Shown here piece after piece: positions 1 through 5,469 of a stretch of 5,469 bases of DNA; position 1 is the first letter of the stretch, and each line of letters opens with the position of its first letter. Source of the DNA: an uncultured Prevotella sp. (GTDB taxonomy: Bacteria; Bacteroidota; Bacteroidia; Bacteroidales; Bacteroidaceae); the NCBI GenBank assembly GCA_934230685.1, contig CAKQFF010000123.1, forward strand, positions 1-5,469, read 5' to 3'. Both the position numbers and the translations under genes were made by a program. Under the pieces are notes generated by a model, which saw only the letters and a program-made list of their open reading frames with translations, had not been told where the DNA came from and did not search any database.

Positions 1-74
1 TAGATAACGTCTCCCTTGCCATGCTGGCCGATGCCCCATCCGTCGAGGATCATCAATAATGCTTTCTTTGCCAT
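1..74 (-). CDS. gpmI: 2,3-bisphosphoglycerate-independent phosphoglycerate mutase, N-terminal fragment
   Basis: Reading the minus strand from the ATG at 74-72 gives 24 codons, [20 protein letters not shown] followed by GDVI, and then a codon beginning TA (probably Tyr) cut by the window edge. The LMILDGWG stretch is the N-terminal signature of the GpmI family in the alkaline phosphatase superfamily. The Asp of LDGWG (residue 11) is one of the catalytic Mn ligands. The enzyme interconverts 3- and 2-phosphoglycerate in glycolysis and gluconeogenesis in the cytoplasm. The full protein is usually about 500 aa, so roughly 95% lies off the left edge. No Shine-Dalgarno sequence precedes the ATG, as is common in Bacteroidota. 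The gene is divergent from the M28 peptidase gene and has its own promoter candidate about 45 bp upstream. The identification rests on a short but very characteristic motif. Confidence 0.88.
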   Translation of the reverse strand, partial: MAKKALLMILDGWGIGQHGKGDVI

Positions 75-118
75 AATGTTGTGTATGATAATATAAAATG
101 TGTTTATTTCCTAACATG

Positions 119-149
119 CAAAGTTACAATATTCGCTTTATATGACAAA
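119..149 (-). promoter_or_regulatory. Bacteroidota-type promoter for gpmI
   Basis: On the minus strand, TTTG (149-146) is followed after exactly 19 nt by TAACTTTG (126-119). This fits the Bacteroidota housekeeping sigma pattern of a -33 TTTG and a -7 TAnnTTTG. Transcription would begin around position 112-115, leaving a leader of about 40 nt before the gpmI ATG at 74. The call is by pattern match only; no start-site data are available. Confidence 0.62.
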
Positions 150-198
150 ATTAATATTGATGGATTTACCTAAATTTCAATTTAATAACTTCCTAAGT

Positions 199-229
199 TT
201 TGATATGCCAAGGTTTTTTAGTATGTTTG
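199..229 (+). promoter_or_regulatory. Bacteroidota-type promoter for the M28 peptidase gene
   Basis: TTTG at 199-202 is followed after exactly 19 nt by TATGTTTG at 222-229, matching the Bacteroidota -33/-7 pattern TTTG-N19-TAnnTTTG. Transcription would start near 234-238, giving an A-rich leader of about 60 nt before the ATG at 296. It does not overlap the opposing gpmI promoter at 119-149; about 50 bp lie between them. Confidence 0.62.
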
Positions 230-268
230 CACAAGAAAAACCAACAATCAGCATCAATCATTGATAAT

Positions 269-296
269 AATAATAACAAACATAAATAATAACAAA
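269..296 (+). repeat. 12-bp direct repeat in the A-rich leader of the peptidase gene
   Basis: AATAATAACAAA occurs at 269-280 and again at 285-296, a perfect repeat with a 16-bp period; the last A of the second copy is the first base of the start codon. It lies in an A/T-rich, G-free leader with no Shine-Dalgarno sequence. Such unstructured A-rich leaders favour ribosome entry in Bacteroidota. The repeat may be chance in a low-complexity stretch rather than a binding site. Confidence 0.4.
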
Positions 297-1351
297 TGAA
301 ACAAACTACATTTCTGCTGTCTGTGGCTGCTGCCCTTGTGCTCGCCACACCTGCTAATGCAGCAAACAGCAAAGCGTCGAAGAATTCGACGAAGGTTAAT
401 GCAAAACAAATCGCTGCCCAGTGTGAGGCAGGACTGAGTTCTATTACTGAGGATGCCGCACGTGCCCATGTGTATTTCCTTGCCGATGACCTCTTGGAGG
501 GACGACGTGCGGGAGAGCGTGGCTCGCGCATTGCCAAGCAGTATATCATCTCGCAAATACGTCAGGCAGGACTGAAGCCTTTCCTTGGCGACTCTTACGA
601 GCAGCCGTTTGAGGCATGTGCCGTGCAGAAGTTGAAGCGTGGCGTGAAGTATTTTGTTGAGGCAGACTCTATTGCCGAAATAAAGAAACAAGTGCATCGT
701 ACTATGAATTTGAGTAATGTGCTTGCTGTATTGCCTGGCAAGAAGACCGATGAAATGGTTGTTGTAGGTGCGCATCTCGACCATGAGGGTGTATACTCTG
801 ATATTGAAGGCGACAAGATATATAATGGAGCCGATGATAATGCTTCGGGTGTAGCTGCTGTTTTGCAGATTATGAAGGCTTTCGTGGCAAGTGGTGCGAC
901 ACCAGAGCGTACTATTGTCTTTGCCTTCTGGGATGGCGAGGAGTTCGGTTTGCTTGGCTCGCGCTATTTCACACAGAACTATAAGGATATGTCGAAGGTG
1001 AAGGGTTATCTCAACTTCGATATGGTGGGCAGTGGAACCGACAGCCGCTACCTGATGTATTTCTTCACAGCGTCGCATCCCAAGATTGGCGACTGGCTCA
1101 AGGCCGACATGGCAAAGCATAATTTCTGCTTCGACCCCGACTATCGTGCATGGGATAATCCTATAGGAGGCAGCGACCAGGCTTCGTTCCATCTTAAGGG
1201 AGTGCCTATCGTGTGGTATCATACTGGCGGACAGCCCAACTATAACTTCCCGTCGGACGAGGCTTCAACAATCAACTATCCTAAGCTCACCGACATCACA
1301 CGTGCCTCGTATCTCACTACATGGCATTTGGCTAATGAGGCAGAGTATTGA
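296..1351 (+). CDS. exported M28-family zinc metallopeptidase, possibly altered at one metal site
   Basis: This is a 351-aa protein of the M28 peptidase family (di-zinc aminopeptidases related to the Vibrio/Aeromonas leucyl aminopeptidase). Residues 1-22 look like a Sec signal peptide: Lys2, a hydrophobic core at about 6-17, and an A-N-A cleavage site before residue 23. There is no lipobox Cys, so a soluble periplasmic or secreted enzyme is likely. Visible M28 landmarks are GAHLDHEG with His160, the GADDNASG block with the bridging Asp at 181, WDGEE with the general base Glu215 and ligand Glu216, and NFDMVG with ligand Asp242. The C-terminal ligand block, normally Y-H-x-P-x-D, reads YNFPSD (316-321), so the expected His is Asn317. 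Nearby SDQ (293-295) and GGQP (311-314) also carry Gln where relatives often have His. It is therefore either a peptidase with altered metal binding or a non-catalytic paralogue. The start is fixed by the signal peptide. It is transcribed alone, divergent from gpmI and convergent with the ChrA pair. Confidence 0.9.
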   Translation: MKQTTFLLSVAAALVLATPANAANSKASKNSTKVNAKQIAAQCEAGLSSITEDAARAHVYFLADDLLEGRRAGERGSRIAKQYIISQIRQAGLKPFLGDSYEQPFEACAVQKLKRGVKYFVEADSIAEIKKQVHRTMNLSNVLAVLPGKKTDEMVVVGAHLDHEGVYSDIEGDKIYNGADDNASGVAAVLQIMKAFVASGATPERTIVFAFWDGEEFGLLGSRYFTQNYKDMSKVKGYLNFDMVGSGTDSRYLMYFFTASHPKIGDWLKADMAKHNFCFDPDYRAWDNPIGGSDQASFHLKGVPIVWYHTGGQPNYNFPSDEASTINYPKLTDITRASYLTTWHLANEAEY

Positions 1352-1361
1352 TTGGAATAAA

Positions 1362-1408
1362 AATAATGAGGGTGTGTCAAAAGTCATAATCGATACACCC
1401 TCATTATT
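1362..1408. terminator. shared terminator hairpin between convergent genes
   Basis: The arms 1362-1378 and 1392-1408 pair over 17 bp with a single G·U (1376/1394) and a 13-nt loop at 1379-1391; the outer 14 bp are perfect. The hairpin starts 10 nt after the peptidase stop codon and lies 8 nt from the stop of the downstream ChrA gene, so it fits a bidirectional terminator for both transcripts. The minus-strand exit runs into five consecutive U residues (1363-1359), which favours termination of the ChrA transcript. The plus-strand exit has only a mixed A/U tail. Confidence 0.8.
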
Positions 1409-1416
1409 CTAATATA

Positions 1417-1992
1417 TTAGTAAAGCAGCATCAATCCCGCAAACGCCGCCCAGCAAATCATGCATATTGGATTGATTTTCATGATTCTTGTTCCTATGAA
1501 TGTGGCGGCAAATATAAACACACTTATCCAGAACTGCCAAGGATTCACGTTGATTGACGAGAAGTTCTCGCGGTTCATCATAAGCAAGGCTGCTGCCGCT
1601 ATGAGTCCTACTATAGTTGGGCGCAGACCCGACATCACGTTCTGCATTTGCGGCGAGTTGATGTATCGCATAAACAGGCGGCAGATGAGAATCATGATTA
1701 TGAACGAAGGGAGTATGAGGGCGAAGGTGGCTGTGGCACTGCCAAGAGTGCATAACCATTCGCTCATGCCTGCATTGTGTGCGGCTGTATATCCGCAGTA
1801 GGTGGCGGCATTCACTCCGATAGGTCCGGGAGTCATTTGGCTTAAAGCCACAATATTGGTGAACTCGGCCGACGACATCCAAGCTTGGTCGTAAACCAGT
1901 TCGCTTTGCAGGAGCGGTATCATGCTGTAGCCACCCCCGAAGCTGAAGAGTCCTATCTTGAAGAACGAGAAAAACAACTTAAGAAAAAGCAT
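1417..1992 (-). CDS. half-size ChrA-family (chromate transporter) membrane subunit, second of the pair
   Basis: This 191-aa, strongly hydrophobic protein matches one ChrA domain (Chromate_transp family). The landmarks are GLFSFGGGYSMIPLL (14-28), SQMTPGPIGVN (51-61) with the typical T-P-G-P, an LPSF block (94-97), and SGLRPTIVGLIAAA (121-134). Hydrophobic segments lie at about 3-22, 45-65, 80-103, 121-138, 153-168 and 174-191, suggesting around six membrane passes with a very short C-terminal tail. Short-chain ChrA proteins are encoded as tandem pairs and are thought to work together as the counterpart of the two halves of long-chain ChrA. Some family members export chromate, but the substrate here is unknown. 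It begins 6 nt after the stop of the upstream partner, so the two genes are co-transcribed. No Shine-Dalgarno sequence is evident. A strong hairpin follows the stop codon. Confidence 0.9.
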   Translation of the reverse strand: MLFLKLFFSFFKIGLFSFGGGYSMIPLLQSELVYDQAWMSSAEFTNIVALSQMTPGPIGVNAATYCGYTAAHNAGMSEWLCTLGSATATFALILPSFIIMILICRLFMRYINSPQMQNVMSGLRPTIVGLIAAAALLMMNRENFSSINVNPWQFWISVFIFAATFIGTRIMKINPICMICWAAFAGLMLLY

Positions 1993-1998
1993 AATCTA

Positions 1999-2544
1999 TT
2001 ATTCTGTAGGTTTCACTAAGAGTCCGAAAAGATAGCCGCATGTTCCTGCTGCCACAAGCACATACACAGGATTGACGCCCAGCAGATAGATGAGCAAGGC
2101 GCACACTATGGGAATCCAAATGTTGGTCCATCCGATGCGGGCAGTACGTGCAAGACCGAACACTGGTGCGGCAATAAGTGCCACTACAGCCGGGCGAATG
2201 CCGTTGAATATAGATTTCACGACTTCATTGTCTTGAAACTTGTGGAAAAACATAGCCACGAGCAATATGATGAGGAATGACGGCAAGGCAACGCCGAGAG
2301 TAGTGCATATTGCGCCTGGAAGTTTTCTTAGTTTGTAGCCAACGAACACGCTTATATTCACAGCCAATGCGCCTGGGCATGTTTGTGCCACAGCGAGCAA
2401 GTCGACAAAATCCTTGCGGTTCATCCATTTGCGTCGGTCAACGATTTCGTTCTCAATGACAGGAATCATGGCATAGCCACCTCCCAGTGTGAAGAGACCT
2501 ATCTTGAAGAATATGCGGAAGGCATTGACGTAGAAGTTTTGCAT
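1999..2544 (-). CDS. half-size ChrA-family (chromate transporter) membrane subunit, first of the pair
   Basis: This 181-aa membrane protein is homologous to its downstream neighbour and also has one ChrA domain. It shows GLFTLGGGYAMIPVI (16-30), then AQTCPGALAVN (53-63) where the partner has the canonical T-P-G-P, TLGVALPSF (82-90), and NGIRPAVVALIAAP (104-117). Hydrophobic segments at about 8-28, 47-70, 79-99, 108-123, 133-152 and 158-176 suggest about six passes. The loop after the first segment (ENEIVDRRKWMNRKDF, 31-46) is charged, as in the family. It probably pairs with the downstream subunit in one transporter. Transport of chromate is inferred from the family name only. It starts 101 nt after the purL stop, with a terminator hairpin in between and no recognisable TAnnTTTG promoter upstream. 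The ATG lies in an A-rich context without a Shine-Dalgarno sequence. Confidence 0.9.
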   Translation of the reverse strand: MQNFYVNAFRIFFKIGLFTLGGGYAMIPVIENEIVDRRKWMNRKDFVDLLAVAQTCPGALAVNISVFVGYKLRKLPGAICTTLGVALPSFLIILLVAMFFHKFQDNEVVKSIFNGIRPAVVALIAAPVFGLARTARIGWTNIWIPIVCALLIYLLGVNPVYVLVAAGTCGYLFGLLVKPTE

Positions 2545-2559
2545 TTTCTGTTTTATTTG

Positions 2560-2620
2560 AAAAAAGGTGTTTCAAAAAGGAGTTATTCAATATTACTGTT
2601 AACTTCCCCTTTGAAACACC
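2560..2620 (-). terminator. intrinsic terminator downstream of purL
   Basis: On the minus strand GGTGTTTCAAA (2620-2610) pairs perfectly over 11 bp with TTTGAAACACC (2576-2566) and is followed at once by six U residues (2565-2560). The helix can continue inside through a 2x2 internal loop (AA/CC), a 2-bp GG/CC step (2579-2580 with 2606-2607) and a 5-bp helix (2581-2585 with 2600-2604), leaving a 14-nt loop. It starts about 25 nt after the purL stop codon and ends 15 nt before the first ChrA start. It should end most purL transcripts; any purL-ChrA co-transcription would need read-through. Confidence 0.82.
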
Positions 2621-2645
2621 CTTCTTTTTTATTATAATCTATTTA

Positions 2646-5469
2646 TTACTTGCCGAAGTTCTCAATCCACTTGCGTGCATTTACGAAAGCCTCGATCCAC
2701 GGAGTAACGTCGTCCTGACGGTGGTCGGCTGGATACCAAGCGTTCTGCCATGGGAAGATGGCACGCTCCAAGTGGGGCATCATAGCCAAGTGGCGACCGT
2801 CTGCCGAGCAGATACCAGCCACGTTGTAGTCAGAACCGTTCGGGTTGCCTGGATATTCAGCATAGTTGTAGCGAGCCACAACATTATACTTGTCCTCTGA
2901 CTCAGGCAATGAGAACTTGCCCTCGCCGTGAGCCACCCAGATGCCGAGCTTGTCGCCGCTGAGTGAAGAGAACATCACGCTGTTGTTCTGCGGAATCTCC
3001 AAGCCGAGGAATGTGCTCTCAAACTTGTGTGAGTTGTTGTGCAGCATGCGTGTGCGCTTCTCGTGCTCAGGGTTGATAAGGTTGAGCTCAACCATAAGCT
3101 GGCAACCGTTGCAGATACCGAGCGACAGAGTGTCCTTGCGAGCATAGAACTTGTCGAGAGCCTCCTTAGCCTTCGGGTTGAAGAGGAATGCGCCAGCCCA
3201 ACCCTTAGCCGAACCAAGAACGTCGGAGTTAGAGAATCCACCACAGAACACAATCATGTTGACATCCTCAAGAGTCTCGCGACCAGTGATAAGGTCGGTC
3301 ATCATAACGTCCTTAACATCGAAGCCAGCAAGATAGAGTGAGTAAGCCATCTCGCGCTCACCATTTGTACCCTTTTCACGGATGATGGCAGCCTTGATGC
3401 CTGATGCTGTGCGGCGATCGGCAGATATGCCGTAGCTCTCAAGAGAGCCCTTGAATGAGTCGTGGAACTTCATCTCCAATGGTTGTTTCTTGTAATTGTC
3501 GCGACGCTTAGCAGCACATCCGTTGAAGCTCTGGTCACGGTCGAGCAAGTAAGAAGTCTTATACCATGTATCGCGCAAAGCGTCGATATCGAAGGTATGA
3601 GTATACTCGTCCTTCTTGATAACGATGGTGCGCTCTGACGGAGTTGGATAACCAATCTTTGCGTAGCCTATACCGTTATCCTCCATATACTCCTTGAACT
3701 CATCCTTGTACTTATCCGAAACCTGAATAACAACACCTGGATTCTCAGCAAGCAACATCTTTATGATGTCGTTGCCTGCAAGATTATGGAGGTTGATGCT
3801 CATACCGCCTTCCTTGTTGGCGAAGCACATTTCAAGCAATGTAGTAATAAGACCACCTGCCGAGATGTCATGTCCTGCCATAATCCATCCCTTCTCTATC
3901 ATGTCCTGAACTGCATTGAAACAGTCGGCAAAGTATTCTGGGTTCTTTACGGTAGGAACATCATCGCCCACGAAGCCAAGGCTCTGTGCGAAAGCGCTAC
4001 CACCAAGACGCTGCTCGTCGAATGAGAAGTCAATATGATAGAGTGAAGAGTTCTTGTCGTTCACGAGAACTGGCGAAACAACCTTACGGATGTCTGAAAC
4101 CTCGCCACCTGCGCTTACGATAACGGTTCCCGGAGATATAATCTTCTCGCCGTTAGGATACTGCTGGCTCAACGACAGAGAGTCCTTACCGGTAGGAACA
4201 TTTACCTTCAATGCCAAACAGAACTCGCTTAATGCCTTAACAGCACTATATAGACGAGCATCCTCGCCCTTCTGCGAGCGGCAAGGCCACATCCAGTTGG
4301 CCGAGAGCGAAAGGCTGTTCATGCCATCAGCCAAAGGAGCCCAAACGATGTTGGTAAGGGCCTCGGCTACAGAAAGTACAGATCCTGCCTCTGGTGAAGC
4401 CAAACCTGCCTGAGGAGCATGTCCAAGAGCAGTAGCAATACCCTTTTTACCACGGTAGTCGAGGGCAACAACACCACAGTCGGAAAGTGGCAACTGTATC
4501 TCGCCTTGGCACTGCTGGCGTGCTATCTTACCAGTTACCGAGCGGTCAACCTTATTTGTCAACCAATCCTTACATGCCACAGCCTCAAGCTGCAATACAC
4601 GACTTACATATTTGTCAAGAACGTCGTCCTTGCCATTCTCCGAAGTTTCCTCATGAGTATATTCAGCATCCTTGTAGTGACGCTCTACGGTCTCGTCGCG
4701 CATAATGGTCTTTGGTGAGTGACCGAACATCTGAGCAACGTCGAGGTCGAAAGGCTTAACTCCGTCGCCCTGCTTGAATGAGAAGTGGGCGTCGCCAGTT
4801 GTCTCGCCTACTACATACAGCGGAGCACGCTCGCGCTCTGCGATGCGGCGCACGTGGTCGATGTGCTTCTCGTCGATGAGCAAGCCCATACGCTCCTGGC
4901 TCTCGTTGGCAATGATTTCCTTTGCCGAGAGAGTCTTGTCGCCGATAGGCAACTTAGTCATGTCGATCTCACCGCCACACTCCTCAACAAGCTCCGAGAG
5001 ACAGTTGAGGTGACCTGCTGAACCGTGGTCGTGGATACTAACTACAGGGTTGACATCTTCCTCGCAAAGAGCGCGAACCAGGTTGTATGCACGCTTCTGC
5101 ATCTCTGGGTTGGCACGCTGAACAGCGTTAAGCTCGATGCCGTTGGAATAGCGGCCAGTGTCTACTGATGATACAGAGCCACCGCCAAGACCGATGCGAT
5201 AGTTGTCGCCACCTACAACAACAACCTTGTTGCCCTTCTGTGGTTCCTTCTTGAGGCAGTCGCGCTTGGTGCCGTAGCCTACACCACCTGCAAGCATGAT
5301 AACCTTGTCGTAAGCATACTTCTCCTCGCCCTCCTGGTGCTCGAATGTAAGCACCGAACCGGTGATAAGCGGCTGGCCAAACTTGTTGCCGAAGTCGGAA
5401 GCACCGTTAGAAGCCTTAATAAGAATCTGCTCAGGTGTCTGATACAACCACTTACGAACGGGCATGATG
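2646..5469 (-). CDS. purL: phosphoribosylformylglycinamidine (FGAM) synthase, large single-chain form, N-terminus missing
   Basis: PurL makes FGAM from FGAR, ATP and glutamine in step four of cytoplasmic purine synthesis. The window holds about 940 residues. The single-chain form is usually about 1,200-1,300 aa, so about the first quarter lies off the right edge. The reading frame stays open upstream of the internal Met at 5465-5463 (ATC, Ile, precedes it), so that Met is not the start. Counting from that Met, the first AIRS-type half continues with VIMLAGGVG (55-63), GLGGGSVSS (92-100), SIHDHGSAGHL (143-153) and NESQERMG (187-194). The second AIRS-type half has ALGHAPQAGL (346-355), PTGKDSLSLS (424-433) and GHDISAGGL (531-539). 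The C-terminal class I glutamine amidotransferase (about 688-939) has the nucleophile Cys785 in GICNGCQ and the His898/Glu900 pair in PHLER. All catalytic landmarks seen are intact. A terminator hairpin follows. Confidence 0.97.
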   Translation of the reverse strand, partial: IMPVRKWLYQTPEQILIKASNGASDFGNKFGQPLITGSVLTFEHQEGEEKYAYDKVIMLAGGVGYGTKRDCLKKEPQKGNKVVVVGGDNYRIGLGGGSVSSVDTGRYSNGIELNAVQRANPEMQKRAYNLVRALCEEDVNPVVSIHDHGSAGHLNCLSELVEECGGEIDMTKLPIGDKTLSAKEIIANESQERMGLLIDEKHIDHVRRIAERERAPLYVVGETTGDAHFSFKQGDGVKPFDLDVAQMFGHSPKTIMRDETVERHYKDAEYTHEETSENGKDDVLDKYVSRVLQLEAVACKDWLTNKVDRSVTGKIARQQCQGEIQLPLSDCGVVALDYRGKKGIATALGHAPQAGLASPEAGSVLSVAEALTNIVWAPLADGMNSLSLSANWMWPCRSQKGEDARLYSAVKALSEFCLALKVNVPTGKDSLSLSQQYPNGEKIISPGTVIVSAGGEVSDIRKVVSPVLVNDKNSSLYHIDFSFDEQRLGGSAFAQSLGFVGDDVPTVKNPEYFADCFNAVQDMIEKGWIMAGHDISAGGLITTLLEMCFANKEGGMSINLHNLAGNDIIKMLLAENPGVVIQVSDKYKDEFKEYMEDNGIGYAKIGYPTPSERTIVIKKDEYTHTFDIDALRDTWYKTSYLLDRDQSFNGCAAKRRDNYKKQPLEMKFHDSFKGSLESYGISADRRTASGIKAAIIREKGTNGEREMAYSLYLAGFDVKDVMMTDLITGRETLEDVNMIVFCGGFSNSDVLGSAKGWAGAFLFNPKAKEALDKFYARKDTLSLGICNGCQLMVELNLINPEHEKRTRMLHNNSHKFESTFLGLEIPQNNSVMFSSLSGDKLGIWVAHGEGKFSLPESEDKYNVVARYNYAEYPGNPNGSDYNVAGICSADGRHLAMMPHLERAIFPWQNAWYPADHRQDDVTPWIEAFVNARKWIENFGK

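Noticed and set aside
75..295. A small RNA, riboswitch or extra small gene in the gpmI-peptidase intergenic region
   Set aside because: The sequence is A/T-rich with no stable stem, no tRNA-like cloverleaf and no open frame of useful length. The two promoters and an A-rich leader account for what can be seen.
254..1222. A 322-aa open frame on the minus strand opposite the M28 peptidase gene
   Set aside because: It lies entirely antisense to a gene with a clear signal peptide and M28 motifs. Its translation is rich in Cys, His and Arg without any family motif, as expected for a shadow of G/C-biased third positions. It has no promoter or ribosome context.
1371..1383. GGTGTGTCAAAAG as the terminal inverted repeat of an insertion sequence
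   Set aside because: There is no transposase gene, no second end at a suitable distance, and no target-site duplication. The inverted copy lies only about a dozen bases away, which makes a terminator hairpin.
1460..1801. A 113-aa plus-strand frame opposite the downstream ChrA gene
   Set aside because: It is antisense to a well-supported membrane transporter gene. Its hydrophobic, Met/Ile-rich look is what the complement of the ChrA frame would give.
2941..5021. Several open frames of 61-119 codons on both strands inside purL
   Set aside because: All overlap a continuous, motif-complete purL reading frame, and none shows a recognisable domain or its own start signals.
5463..5465. The Met codon at the right edge as the start of a 939-aa protein
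   Set aside because: The frame continues upstream (ATC precedes it), and the residues that follow belong to the middle of PurL, so the Met is internal and the gene is cut by the window edge.

Overview
The window looks like an ordinary chromosomal segment from a member of the Bacteroidales (phylum Bacteroidota), probably Prevotella-like. Four things point there. The two promoter candidates fit the Bacteroidota pattern TTTG-N19-TAnnTTTG. The leaders are A/T-rich and lack Shine-Dalgarno sequences. PurL is the large single-chain form. The ChrA-family proteins are a tandem pair of half-size subunits. Genus-level placement is a guess from protein character.

Layout from left to right: (1) the first 24 codons of gpmI (cofactor-independent phosphoglycerate mutase) on the minus strand, leaving the window at the left edge; (2) a 221-bp divergent intergenic region with one promoter candidate per direction; (3) a plus-strand gene for an exported M28-family zinc peptidase of 351 aa; (4) a 17-bp hairpin squeezed between convergent genes, probably a terminator shared by both; (5) two minus-strand half-size ChrA-family membrane transporter genes separated by 6 nt; (6) a minus-strand intrinsic terminator hairpin in the 101-bp gap behind purL; (7) the C-terminal three quarters of purL (FGAM synthase) on the minus strand, running off the right edge.

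On the minus strand the order of transcription is purL, then the upstream ChrA subunit, then the downstream ChrA subunit. The two ChrA genes almost certainly share a transcript and probably form one heteromeric transporter. They are separated from purL by a good intrinsic terminator, and I found no clear promoter of their own. Their expression may therefore depend on read-through or on a promoter I cannot recognise. PurL (purine synthesis), GpmI (glycolysis) and the M28 peptidase (envelope or periplasmic peptide breakdown) have no evident functional link, so the region reads as a set of housekeeping neighbours.

I found no mobile element, CRISPR array, RNA gene or convincing undescribed system. 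The most notable points are the apparent loss of a conserved metal-binding histidine in the M28 peptidase, and a short motif shared by the two terminator hairpins.
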